Below, one piece after another: positions 7,538-15,356 of a stretch of 24,562 bases of DNA (the stretch's first letter is position 1; each line of letters starts with the position of its first letter). The notes beneath the pieces are model-generated. The model was given only the letters and a program-made list of their open reading frames with translations. It did no database searches and was not told where the DNA came from. The stretch is from BOG-1112 sp964635325 (GTDB lineage: Bacteria > Bdellovibrionota_B > Oligoflexia > Oligoflexales > Bog-1112): contig CAZWOL010000043.1 in assembly GCA_964635325.1 (NCBI GenBank), positions 1-24,562 of the forward strand. The letters run 5' to 3'. Position numbers and translations under genes: made by a program.

Positions 7538-10054
7538 CTACCTTTGTACTGCACCCAACTGCTTGCTTAGATACTGCACCAAAGATCCGAGTTCGGCATC
7601 GACCTCAGCATCTGTCAGAGTTCTTTGCGCAGACTGGAAGGTATACGAACTTGCAAAGCTTTTCAGACCTGCCCCGACCTGTCCACCCTCGTAGAGGTCG
7701 AATAGACGGAAGTTCGTAAGATTTTTCTTTGGAAATTTTTTCATGCAAGCTTGAAACGCTGCATAGCTTAGTTCCTTTGGAACAAGCAAAGCTAGATCAC
7801 GTGTCATTGCTGGGAAACGAATGGGCTCTTTGATTTTGTAAGATTGCTTCTGCTGAACTTCGAAAATCGCTTCCACATCTAATTCAAAGAGAATAGGAGT
7901 GTCTGTTCCAAGATCCATTGCATTCACAGCCTGAGGATGTAGCTCACCAACCCAACCCAGACGGTCTTTACCAAATACAATCATTGCGGATGCATGCGGA
8001 TGCAAAAAGGGCACGGCCTGAGGATCAGGTAAAACAAAATCAACTTTTGCAATCCCAAGAGTTTTAAGGAATGACGCAACTAGATCCTTTGCATGATAAA
8101 AATCAGCAGTAATCTCTTCGTGGTTCCACTCCTTGGGCACAAAGGGTTGGTCTAAAACTCCAGCAATGAGATCTCTCTCAATCACTCGTCCACTTTCGCT
8201 TTTTGCACGCATACTCAGCAAGCGACTCGGACGCAAAAAGTTTTGCCACTCAACTCCACCTGCAACCCATGATTTCGCTTCTTCCGAAAAATAGCTACGC
8301 GCCATCTCAAAAAGACGAACACCTTTGCGACCATGATTACGATTGCGTCCGACTGACTGCAACAGACCTGGTACTAGTGAAGTTTGTAAAAAGGCCTCTT
8401 GCTCATTCAAAGCGTTCGCTAAGCGTACAGACGGCCATAGACCATGACCTGCAGGAACCTGCAAACGCTCATAAATATCTTTGCCGACAAAAGGAAAGGT
8501 CATGACTTCGCAAAGGCCTAGAGACGCCAGACTGCGTTTGACCTGATTGCAAAACTCGATATAAGGATCTTCGGCAAGCCCTGCAATAGCCATGCGAGGC
8601 ATCTCGTAGGGAATATTATCAAAGCCTTCGAGGCGTGCAATTTCTTCAATCAAATCGATTTCGCGATGCACATCGTTACGCCAAGATGGAACCTCAAAAA
8701 GCGCTCGTTCTTCGGTCTTATCACAGAACACAAAACCGAGATTTTTTAGGTGCTGAATGCACTTGTCAAGAGTGCAAACAGGGTTGGCAATGATGGTACG
8801 CACACGTGGCAGACGCAATGCAATTTTGCGTGGAGGTAGAGGAGCTACGTAACAATCTACCAATGAAGAGGCAAGGTAGGGTTCACAAGCATTCTGCTCA
8901 CGCAAGCACTCCATCAGAAGTGTTGTCACCCGCCTAAGAACCTCAGGTATGACTTCGACATCAACACCACGTTCGAAACGATAAGAAGCCTCGGAACTAA
9001 GACCTAGGCGACGAGATGTTTTGCGAATATGTGTTTGAGAAAAATGTGCAACTTCGAGAATGATCTCGTTTGTATCATCTTGAATTTGAGAGTTCTGTCC
9101 ACCTTTGATGCCTGCCAGTCCAACGATTTTTTCAGCATCGCAGATGAGGATATCTTCGGGTTTCAGTTGAACCGTACTATCATCGAGTGTTTTGAATTCA
9201 GTATTGTGTCCCAAGGAAACCTTGAGAGCATCCCCTGCTATGATACGTCGATCATACGCATGAATGGGTTGTCCATACTCTACCATCACATAATTTGTGA
9301 CGTCGACGATGCAGTTAATCGAACGCATGCCCATACTTGTCATACGCTTTTGCAACCACGAAGGTGAGGGCACCGCTTTTACATTCTTGACAAGGACCGC
9401 ACAAAAGCGAGCACTCGCCTCTGCATTTTCGACTTGTATATTAAGCTTGTGATTTTCTTTTGCAGGAGGAAGCTCAGAAATTGGTTTTTTGAGTGGACGC
9501 TGAAGCTTAGCAGCAAGGTCTCTAGCAACCCCTATATAGCTTAGGCAGTCGCTACGGTTAGGTGTAACATTGAGTTCGAGAATACTATCAACTTCCTGTA
9601 GAAAAGAGCGCACAGGGATACCGAGACTATGATGGTCTTCAAGTTCGATAATACCTTCGTGATCCTCAGAGAGGCCGAGCTCACGCTTACTACATAGCAT
9701 ACCCTGAGAGGCTTCTCCTCGGATCTTGGAAGCTTTGATCTTCATCCCATCTGGCATCACCACACCGATCTGGGCAACAGCTACAAAGATTCCTTCGCGT
9801 GCGTTTGGAGCACCGCATACGATGTCTAAGACCGTACCACTACCCACATCGACACGACACAGACGCAGCGTATCTGCATTCGGATGTTTTTGTGCAGCAA
9901 GCACTTTGCCAACAACGATCTTTTCATCAAAAAGTGTTGTTTCTTTGATTCCTTCAACTTCTAAACCTAGGCTCGTCAGTTCTTTTGCAATTTCTTGCGA
10001 TGTCAGGCCTTCGAGCGAGACATAGTCTTTTAACCAATTTAAAGAAATAATCAT
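7538..10054 (-). CDS. pheT: Phenylalanine-tRNA ligase beta subunit
   Basis: 838 residues, somewhat longer than the usual bacterial 790-800. Domain order is standard. The N-terminal lead MIISLNWLKDYV is followed by an EMAP/OB-type tRNA-binding domain (about 40-150, DIVCGAPNAREGIFVAVAQIG), then the B3/B4 editing domain (about 210-390, MRSINCIVDVTNYVMVEYGQP). After these come the B5 domain (about 410-480), the catalytic-like core (DLIEEIARLEGFDNIPYEMP), and a C-terminal FDX-ACB anticodon-binding domain (about 740-836, FPAMTRDLALLVP). It forms the alpha2-beta2 enzyme with PheS and is essential for charging tRNA-Phe. It starts 9 nt after pheS, so the two are one operon. No truncation or frameshift seen. 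The extra length appears spread over loops in the core (for example SYFSEEAKSWVAGGVEW) rather than in an added domain. Confidence 0.97.
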   Translation of the reverse strand: MIISLNWLKDYVSLEGLTSQEIAKELTSLGLEVEGIKETTLFDEKIVVGKVLAAQKHPNADTLRLCRVDVGSGTVLDIVCGAPNAREGIFVAVAQIGVVMPDGMKIKASKIRGEASQGMLCSKRELGLSEDHEGIIELEDHHSLGIPVRSFLQEVDSILELNVTPNRSDCLSYIGVARDLAAKLQRPLKKPISELPPAKENHKLNIQVENAEASARFCAVLVKNVKAVPSPSWLQKRMTSMGMRSINCIVDVTNYVMVEYGQPIHAYDRRIIAGDALKVSLGHNTEFKTLDDSTVQLKPEDILICDAEKIVGLAGIKGGQNSQIQDDTNEIILEVAHFSQTHIRKTSRRLGLSSEASYRFERGVDVEVIPEVLRRVTTLLMECLREQNACEPYLASSLVDCYVAPLPPRKIALRLPRVRTIIANPVCTLDKCIQHLKNLGFVFCDKTEERALFEVPSWRNDVHREIDLIEEIARLEGFDNIPYEMPRMAIAGLAEDPYIEFCNQVKRSLASLGLCEVMTFPFVGKDIYERLQVPAGHGLWPSVRLANALNEQEAFLQTSLVPGLLQSVGRNRNHGRKGVRLFEMARSYFSEEAKSWVAGGVEWQNFLRPSRLLSMRAKSESGRVIERDLIAGVLDQPFVPKEWNHEEITADFYHAKDLVASFLKTLGIAKVDFVLPDPQAVPFLHPHASAMIVFGKDRLGWVGELHPQAVNAMDLGTDTPILFELDVEAIFEVQQKQSYKIKEPIRFPAMTRDLALLVPKELSYAAFQACMKKFPKKNLTNFRLFDLYEGGQVGAGLKSFASSYTFQSAQRTLTDAEVDAELGSLVQYLSKQLGAVQR

Positions 10055-10063
10055 AACAAACCT

Positions 10064-11113
10064 CTAATGCCAACAGACTGGGAATTGCGATTGGAATTGG
10101 TGGTCACCTTCAAACATCAAACGGAGGTCATCTACACCAAATGCAATCATTGCCATGCGATCAATCCCGAAACCAAAAGCAAATCCTGTGTATGCTTCGC
10201 TGTCGTAATTGACGTTTTCAAAAACATTGGGATGCACCATTCCGCAACCACCGACCTCGAGCCAACCGGTGTTTTTGCACAGACGGCAGCCTATGCCCTT
10301 GCAGGTACACAAGAGATCAAACTCGGCACCAGGTTCAACGAATGGGAAAAAGCTCGGACGAAAACGTGTTTTAACATCACTACCAAACACAGCTTTCATA
10401 AATGTATCGATAATACCTTTGAGATGGCCCATCGAAATACCTTTGTCAACGACAACACCTTCAACCTGATGAAACATCGGAGTATGGGTCGCATCATTAT
10501 CACAACGGTACACACGCCCCAAGGAAACCAGGCGCAGCGGAGGTGCTTCTTGCAACATCGCATGAATCTGAATATTCGATGTATGCGTCCTTAGAATCAA
10601 CTTGTGCTGGTCAACAAAAAACGTGTCCTGCATATCTCGTGATGGATGATCATCGGGAAAATTCAAAGCTGAAAAATTGTAGAAGTCGGAGTCGACCTCA
10701 GGTCCATCCCAAACAGCAAAACCAAGTCGTCGAAATTCCTTGATCAGTCGCGAACGCATAAGCGTTACGGGATGTAGAGCGCCATATTGTTGGCTCTCAC
10801 TGATCGGAAGAGATATATCTAGTTTGCGTTCGGTAATTTTGCGGCTAATTGCCTGACGTTCACTTGCTGCTTTGAGTTGAACAAGGTGTTCCTCAACAAG
10901 CGTGCGAAGCGCATTAACTTGCTTACCAAACTCAGGTCGATCCGCTTTGTCGACATTGCGCAGCTGCTCATACATTTGTGTAACGCTGCCTTTTTTTCCG
11001 AGCCACTTCACTCGCATGGATTCGACGAAAGCAGCTTCCGGATCACCTGTTATAGCTTTGACCTCAGTAAGAAATTCATCCTGCAGGCCTTTGAGTGTAT
11101 CTAAGAGATTCAC
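10064..11113 (-). CDS. pheS: Phenylalanine-tRNA ligase alpha subunit
   Basis: 349 residues, normal length; starts with GTG at 11113. An N-terminal coiled-coil tRNA-binding arm occupies about 1-95. The class II catalytic domain follows, with motif 2 (DATHTPMFHQVEG), the FRPSFFPFVEPGAE block, a four-Cys stretch CTCKGIGCRLC typical of many bacterial PheS proteins, GCGMVHPNVFENV, and motif 3 (GFGFGIDRMAMIAFGVDD). It catalyses phenylalanine activation together with PheT, encoded 9 nt downstream. The upstream region shared with the flagellin gene has no obvious T-box or Phe-rich leader peptide on the minus strand, so control by attenuation is not supported by what I can see. Confidence 0.97.
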   Translation of the reverse strand: MNLLDTLKGLQDEFLTEVKAITGDPEAAFVESMRVKWLGKKGSVTQMYEQLRNVDKADRPEFGKQVNALRTLVEEHLVQLKAASERQAISRKITERKLDISLPISESQQYGALHPVTLMRSRLIKEFRRLGFAVWDGPEVDSDFYNFSALNFPDDHPSRDMQDTFFVDQHKLILRTHTSNIQIHAMLQEAPPLRLVSLGRVYRCDNDATHTPMFHQVEGVVVDKGISMGHLKGIIDTFMKAVFGSDVKTRFRPSFFPFVEPGAEFDLLCTCKGIGCRLCKNTGWLEVGGCGMVHPNVFENVNYDSEAYTGFAFGFGIDRMAMIAFGVDDLRLMFEGDHQFQSQFPVCWH

Positions 11114-11220
11114 GGCTTTTTTCCCGTTCTATGGGTTTGCAATTTTTGGAACCGGGTTCATAAATAACGCAAAAATGCTTCTAAGTCGCTGAGTATTCAT
11201 AGGCTTGGCAAACAGAGTAT

Positions 11221-11240
11221 TAAAGGCCCTTAACCCTTTA
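11221..11240. promoter_or_regulatory. Palindrome near the pheS promoter region
   Basis: TAAAGG (11221-11226) and CCTTTA (11235-11240) form a 6-bp dyad with an 8-nt spacer, about 110 bp upstream of the pheS GTG. It could be an operator or leader stem-loop of the pheST transcript. No strong sigma70 pair is visible around it. Confidence 0.2.
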
Positions 11241-11290
11241 GATAAAAAGCCAAATCAATCTATAGAACTCTTATTGAAACGTTAGAATTC

Positions 11291-11320
11291 TTAACAAGAT
11301 TGTTAAAACTAATTAACAAT
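11291..11320. promoter_or_regulatory. Triple TTAACAA half-site operator candidate upstream of flagellin
   Basis: TTAACAA-GA-TTGTTAA (11291-11306) is a perfect 16-bp dyad, and a third half-site TTAACAAT follows at 11313-11320. The same-direction half-sites are 22 bp apart, about two helical turns. It is followed by a T9 run and two copies of TTTTAATGTTATT (11326-11338 region and 11349-11361). Together this makes an AT-rich control region between pheS and the flagellin gene. The regulator is unknown. Confidence 0.35.
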
Positions 11321-11386
11321 TTTTTTTTAATGTTATTATCATTAGATATTTTAATGTTATTTTTAATAATAGTAATGCAATTGAAT

Positions 11387-11412
11387 TAAATACTATTAAA
11401 AACTGCCGAATT
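11387..11412 (+). promoter_or_regulatory. Sigma28 (FliA)-like promoter of the flagellin gene
   Basis: TAAA (11387-11390) and GCCGAATT (11405-11412) match the flagellar consensus TAAA-N15-GCCGATAA in both blocks, with a 14-nt spacer instead of 15. The position, about 75 nt upstream of the flagellin ATG, is what is expected for a class 3 flagellar gene. Confidence 0.55.
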
Positions 11413-11488
11413 GTAATCCAGCTATTCATTAGAACCCAATCCAAGGCCCCACATCCCGTGGCTGGCGTGGATAGACAGGAGGTCAACC

Positions 11489-12412
11489 ATGGGTCTGCGT
11501 ATCAAAACGAACATGCTTTCCTTGGGCGCCCAAAACCAGTTGGAAAAATCCACGATGGCGGTCAAGGACACTTCAGCACGACTAGCGTCGGGTAACCGCA
11601 TCAACAAAGCTGCAGATGATGCTGCCGGTCTAGCCATTGCTGAAACCTTACGTGCGGACTTACGTTCATTGAACGTAGCCAAACGTAATGCCAATGACGG
11701 GATTTCGCTCATTCAGACAGCAGAGGGAGGTCTTGAAGAAACCAGCAACATGCTCATCCGTCTTCGTGAGCTCTCGATCCAAGCTGCTTCAGATACGATC
11801 AGCAATCGTGAACGAGGCTACCTAGATAAAGAGTTCCTGCAACTCAAAGATGAGATCGACAGGGTTGCTATCTCTACTGAATTCAACGGTACTCGACTTC
11901 TAGCAGGCGCGAAGGAGCTACCAGCAGAAATGGCTGATAGAGGCAATCGCTACCCACTTGAAATTCAAGTGAACAAAGACTACTTCCACAACCTCGATGG
12001 TTTGGATAAAGCTAATCCAGTAAACATCATCCGCATAGACCTTTCCTCATTGAACACCTTCACAAGTGGGGAAAATTCTTTGGACCTTGGAGAAAAAACG
12101 GAAGGAACACGCGTTGACAACAAAGCCAACGCACAAAATAGCATTGCAAAAATTGACGTAGCATTGAACCGTGTTGCTGAATATCGCTCCTACCTTGGTG
12201 CTGTACAGAACCGATTCAACTCTGCTGTCAATAGCTTGAGCTTGCAATCACAGTCCATGTCTGAAGCTCGTAGCCGTATTATAGATGCGGACTATGCAGC
12301 AGAAACTGCTGAGTTCACCAAAAACAACATCATGCAACAAGCAGGTGTTGCTGTTTTGGCGAATGCAAACCAAATTCCAAAAGTTGCACTGAGCCTATTA
12401 CAAGGAGGCTAA
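11489..12412 (+). CDS. fliC: Flagellin, short form
   Basis: 307 residues. ATG 11489 is preceded by AGGAGGT (11477-11483), the strongest ribosome-binding site in the window, fitting a very highly expressed filament protein. The conserved D0/D1 N-terminal region spans about 1-140 (MGLRIKTNMLSLGAQNQLE, LASGNRINKAADDAAGLAIA, RNANDGISLIQTAEGGL, RLRELSIQAASDT). The C-terminal D1/D0 spans about 215-307 (RSYLGAVQNRF, ARSRIIDADYAAETAEFTK, QQAGVAVLANANQIPKVALSLL). The middle is only about 75 residues, so variable D2/D3 domains are essentially absent, giving a thin core-only filament. The motif set resembles deltaproteobacterial and Bdellovibrionota flagellins. No other flagellar gene is in the window. 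A sigma28-like promoter and a strong terminator make it monocistronic. Confidence 0.95.
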   Translation: MGLRIKTNMLSLGAQNQLEKSTMAVKDTSARLASGNRINKAADDAAGLAIAETLRADLRSLNVAKRNANDGISLIQTAEGGLEETSNMLIRLRELSIQAASDTISNRERGYLDKEFLQLKDEIDRVAISTEFNGTRLLAGAKELPAEMADRGNRYPLEIQVNKDYFHNLDGLDKANPVNIIRIDLSSLNTFTSGENSLDLGEKTEGTRVDNKANAQNSIAKIDVALNRVAEYRSYLGAVQNRFNSAVNSLSLQSQSMSEARSRIIDADYAAETAEFTKNNIMQQAGVAVLANANQIPKVALSLLQGG

Positions 12413-12433
12413 TCTCAGTAGCAAAGTAAACCA

Positions 12434-12485
12434 GTGGCTGTTCCCAATCTCCTTCGAGACTTAGGGAACAGTCACTTTTTTGTTT
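12434..12485 (+). terminator. Rho-independent terminator of the flagellin gene
   Basis: GTGGCTGTTCCC (12434-12445) pairs with GGGAACAGTCAC (12464-12475), a 12-bp stem with one G-U pair and an 18-nt loop, directly followed by TTTTTTGTTT. The T-tract runs into the stop codon of the convergent oxidoreductase gene. On the opposite strand no U-run follows, so it works mainly for flagellin. Confidence 0.9.
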
Positions 12486-13632
12486 ACAATGAACGTAAAC
12501 GTTCAGGCCACAAACGTCTTGGTAGGCGATCACAACGACCATGCGTGATGAGTTCACTTAGACAGCGTCCAGCCTGAAAGCCAAGACTCATACCTGTCCC
12601 CATATATCCCGTTGCAAGCAAAATACGATCTTCACCAAACATGGGTCCAATCACCGGCAACTCATCGCAAGGCCAAATATCAAGAATCGGAGTACTATGT
12701 TGCACATGTGTTTGAGCACCCCAGCTGAATGTTTTTTGTAACTGCTCCTGCAAATGACCCATGATGCGAGGCATAAGCGTCGCTTCTTTTGCACCTATAC
12801 CAGCTAGAGGACGTAGGTAGCGACCTCCTCCAAAGTGCAACGATTTTCGCTTCAACACCCCCCACTCGTAACCATGATGCGCACTGAAAACAACTCCATC
12901 ATCTTGCAATTGCAAATTCGGAGCATCGATGGTCGACCATTGGTCTGCAAAAGTCACTAAGGCCTCACGCAAACTTGGTAAAAACCTTACGATATCTGTA
13001 TGACACGCTAGCACCAGAAACTCTGTAGTAATCTCACTGTCATTACTGAGGCTAAGAACCAAACCCTGATCTGTCTTATCAAAGTTTTCTAAAGTAGCAG
13101 GTATCATAAAAGCAGAGGCATGTTGACGCAAAGTCTCCAAAAAAGATCCTTGATCCATCCAGGCACCTCTCTCCCCCTCATCTTGAACTGCAAGAATACG
13201 ACTGCGGAGATCCCCTATATAGGGACAACGATCAGGATCGTACAGAGTGGCATCAAATCCTTGAGAATTTAACTGCTGTACCGCTTGTTCTGATTCTCTC
13301 AGTTCATGTGTATCGACAATAAGCCGTACTCGACGTTGAGAGTGAGCAAGAATCTTTTCAGCTTTGACAAACTCCATGACAGCATCAAAGCCTGCATTGG
13401 AAAAATTCCAGATCTCTTTGGCGAAGCCAAGACCATGTGCATTCGAAAGTCGTGTAAAATTGTCGGAGAGCCCTCCACAGAGCATCCCAGCTGCTTTCAT
13501 ACTAAAGGGAAAGGGCCCTGGTTCTGCAAGCACAGCAACTTTGTCCAAGCCACTTCGGTGCAGATGCAAAGCTGTGGATAGCCCCGTCACCCCCGAACCA
13601 ACGACAACGACATTAAAATGCGGTCTTTTCAT
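12484..13632 (-). CDS. DAO-family FAD-dependent oxidoreductase
   Basis: 382 residues, the usual size of D-amino-acid/glycine oxidase-like (PF01266) proteins. The N-terminal Rossmann fingerprint VVVGSGVTGLSTALHLHRSG (residues 10-29, GxGxxG at 12-17) and an acidic residue after the second strand bind FAD. The C-terminal FAD-closing motif is ILLATGYMGTGMSLGFQAG (347-365). The substrate domain contains HFGGGRYLRP (266-275) and PILDIWPCDELPVIGP (315-330), the usual T(P).-D..P.IGP block. No signal peptide; cytoplasmic or peripheral. The substrate, an amine or amino acid, cannot be deduced. It begins 6 nt after the peroxiredoxin gene. Since such oxidases often release H2O2, pairing with a peroxidase is functionally sensible (inference). 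Confidence 0.8.
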   Translation of the reverse strand: MKRPHFNVVVVGSGVTGLSTALHLHRSGLDKVAVLAEPGPFPFSMKAAGMLCGGLSDNFTRLSNAHGLGFAKEIWNFSNAGFDAVMEFVKAEKILAHSQRRVRLIVDTHELRESEQAVQQLNSQGFDATLYDPDRCPYIGDLRSRILAVQDEGERGAWMDQGSFLETLRQHASAFMIPATLENFDKTDQGLVLSLSNDSEITTEFLVLACHTDIVRFLPSLREALVTFADQWSTIDAPNLQLQDDGVVFSAHHGYEWGVLKRKSLHFGGGRYLRPLAGIGAKEATLMPRIMGHLQEQLQKTFSWGAQTHVQHSTPILDIWPCDELPVIGPMFGEDRILLATGYMGTGMSLGFQAGRCLSELITHGRCDRLPRRLWPERLRSL

Positions 13633-13638
13633 AGAGGA

Positions 13639-14127
13639 TCAGTCTTTGAGATTTTGCTTGATGAATGTCAAAACATCCTCATGATGTGTCTTAGTGTTCA
13701 CCTTTGGCATCACATGCTGAATAGTACCTTCTTTGTCGATAATAAAGGTCACTCGATGCAAACCTTGGATGAGTTTTCCAAACATCGACTTTTCGCCCCA
13801 AACTCCGTATTTCTCAGCTACTTTGTGCCCAACATCAGAAAGCAGGGGAAAATTCAAGTCGTGCTTGGTTTCAAACTTCTTGATCAAATCCACTGAGTCC
13901 GGACTCACACCTAAAACAACAGTATCGAGTTTTTCAAAACTCTTTTCTGTATCTCGAATCGAGCAAGCCTGTGTAGTACAACCTGGCGTAAGCGCCTTGG
14001 GATAGAAGTAGAGAACAACATTCTTTTCACCTTGAAAAGATTTGAGGTTCACTTCATTTCCATCTTGGTCTTCTAACTTAAATGTAGGAGCTTTAGTTCC
14101 TACTTTGAGCAAATTTGACGGTGCCAT
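13639..14127 (-). CDS. bcp: Thioredoxin-dependent peroxiredoxin, PrxQ/Bcp type
   Basis: 162 residues, typical length for Bcp/PrxQ. Start ATG 14127 has AAGGAA 10 nt upstream. The active-site block YFYPKALTPGCTTQACSIRD (40-59) carries the peroxidatic C50 in TPGC and the resolving C55 five residues later, the atypical 2-Cys arrangement of the subgroup. Further marks are GVSPDSVD, FPLLSD, and a C-terminal RVTFIIDKEG strand. It reduces H2O2 and organic hydroperoxides using thioredoxin in the cytoplasm. First gene of a two-gene operon with the DAO-family oxidoreductase. A 15-bp palindrome lies 34 bp upstream and may be an operator. A repeat element sits immediately beyond it. Confidence 0.95.
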   Translation of the reverse strand: MAPSNLLKVGTKAPTFKLEDQDGNEVNLKSFQGEKNVVLYFYPKALTPGCTTQACSIRDTEKSFEKLDTVVLGVSPDSVDLIKKFETKHDLNFPLLSDVGHKVAEKYGVWGEKSMFGKLIQGLHRVTFIIDKEGTIQHVMPKVNTKTHHEDVLTFIKQNLKD

Positions 14128-14160
14128 GCTACGTACTTTCCTTTTTGTATGCTCGAATGT

Positions 14161-14175
14161 TAGTAAACGTTACTA
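14161..14175. promoter_or_regulatory. Palindrome in the bcp promoter region
   Basis: TAGTAA-acg-TTACTA is a perfect 6-bp dyad, 34 bp upstream of the bcp start and just downstream (on the minus strand) of a TATTAT that could be its -10 box (14182-14177). The position at the expected transcription start suits a repressor operator. Which regulator would bind is unknown. Confidence 0.35.
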
Positions 14176-14183
14176 CATAATAG

Positions 14184-14294
14184 CTAAGCAGGCGACCCCT
14201 CGGCTCCACTTCGTTCCCGCTCGGGGCGACGAATTGACCCCTCATCCTGAGCGCAGTCTGCGCAGCAGACGAAGTCGAAGGATCGCCTGCTTAG
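14184..14294. repeat. REP/MITE-like palindromic repeat, copy B (full element)
   Basis: A 111-bp element bounded by a perfect 12-bp terminal inverted repeat, CTAAGCAGGCGA (14184-14195) and TCGCCTGCTTAG (14283-14294). Each half carries a related inner sequence: CCCCTCGGCTCC..CCCGCTCGGGG on the left, and on the right, read in reverse, TCCTTCGACTTCG..GCGCTCAGGATGAGG. No coding sequence inside. It lies between the DUF4340 stop and the bcp promoter. Copy A (7386-7428) matches its left half. Whole-element symmetry and dispersal indicate a REP/BIME or MITE-like repeat. Confidence 0.75.
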
Positions 14295-14326
14295 TTGCTA
14301 CTTAAAAGTGCTTTGAGAAGACTTTT

Positions 14327-15343
14327 TCACCCTGGACCTGGTTTTACGGACTGTCCTGCTTCCTTTAGATCGCCTGTTTTCGCGGAAGCCGACTTCTTTT
14401 GAATGAATTGAGTGCGATTCATTTTTAGCAATTCATCCACCCGCATCTTACGTAAACTAAAGTAATACGGTAGGTCCGAAACTTTCAGAACCGCAAACTC
14501 GTTCTCTTTTTTGCTATCAGCAGCTTTAGCATCCTTAACGGCTTTAGCTCCTGCTTTCATCCCAAAGTAAGTATAAACACGTTCCGACTTATCTTCGTTA
14601 ACTACAGTGTATTCCAACAGCTTTGCATCTGTCTCGTAAGCCCCTGTTGACAGCACCTCTTCGAAGAATGGGTTTGCTAACTTGCTAAGAAATGCATCAA
14701 CTTCTGTAGTATTTGTCGTCTCGTCAGCCTTCAATTCAGAAAGAATCAAAGCTGTACCTTCACGCTGCAAAGCAAAATCAGGGAACCTGATTTGTGCAAC
14801 TTTGGTACGATCGACTTTATAGACATCACGGTCTACCCATTCCATAGCAGCTGTAGGGACTTCAAAAGTATTCAACTCAATGCTGTAAGTTTTATCCTCT
14901 TGATTCACACGTGCGTAGACTTTGTGAAAGGACGGAGAACTCCCGAGATAAAGTGTATTCTCAACCTTATCTGCGGCAAAGAAAGTTACTTTGCGTTCAA
15001 ATTTTTCATCCGTAACCTCAAACTGCTTTGCTGCAACCTTCGTATTACCTGCAGGATAGCCTTTCTTTTCATCCATGATCTTTTTAAAGATCTGACTTAT
15101 TTTTTCAGCAGAGACTGGAAAATTAAAGAGCTCAGGCAGTATCCACTTGCCATCCTTGCGCAAGAGCTCAACTTTTTTACCAGCTTCTTCGACCCAAATT
15201 TTGTCTGTCTTATCCAAATTTAAAGTCAGCAAAGCTTCCGCTTTGGGCGCTTTGCTAGCATTAAAATCTTGGTAGCTCAAAAACAAATAGAGTGCAGCTT
15301 GTACAGCTAACACACCAACCAATATACGAATCCAACGTTTCAT
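14327..15343 (-). CDS. DUF4340 protein of the Gld-type ABC cassette
   Basis: About 338 residues. I choose ATG 15343 because TGAGGAG, which includes the stop of the preceding gene, lies 9 nt upstream. The upstream ATG at 15364 would begin inside the previous gene. One N-terminal transmembrane helix (WIRILVGVLAVQAALYLFL, about 3-21) anchors a large extracytoplasmic domain with DUF4340 features: LLTLNLDKTDKIWVEEAGKK.VELLRKDGKW.LP near the start, then F.VTDEKFERKVTF and LYLGSSPSFHKVYARVN, then AMEWVDRDVY. The last about 30 residues are Ser/Lys/Gly/Pro-rich and probably disordered. DUF4340 proteins typically sit beside GldA/GldFG-like ABC genes, exactly as here, and are thought to be accessory envelope components; the molecular role is unknown. 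Confidence 0.8.
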   Translation of the reverse strand: MKRWIRILVGVLAVQAALYLFLSYQDFNASKAPKAEALLTLNLDKTDKIWVEEAGKKVELLRKDGKWILPELFNFPVSAEKISQIFKKIMDEKKGYPAGNTKVAAKQFEVTDEKFERKVTFFAADKVENTLYLGSSPSFHKVYARVNQEDKTYSIELNTFEVPTAAMEWVDRDVYKVDRTKVAQIRFPDFALQREGTALILSELKADETTNTTEVDAFLSKLANPFFEEVLSTGAYETDAKLLEYTVVNEDKSERVYTYFGMKAGAKAVKDAKAADSKKENEFAVLKVSDLPYYFSLRKMRVDELLKMNRTQFIQKKSASAKTGDLKEAGQSVKPGPG

Positions 15344-15356
15344 CAGCGTAAACTCC

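Noticed and set aside
10067..10594. 175-codon plus-strand ORF inside pheS
   Set aside because: It is antisense to the highly conserved pheS catalytic core. Its length reflects codon bias of the real gene; there is no recognisable domain.
11101..11290. Attenuator or T-box leader for pheST
   Set aside because: No Phe-rich leader ORF, no T-box consensus, and no terminator stem with a U-run on the minus strand. A CCCG-GTTC/GAAC-GGG stem is followed by A residues, not T.
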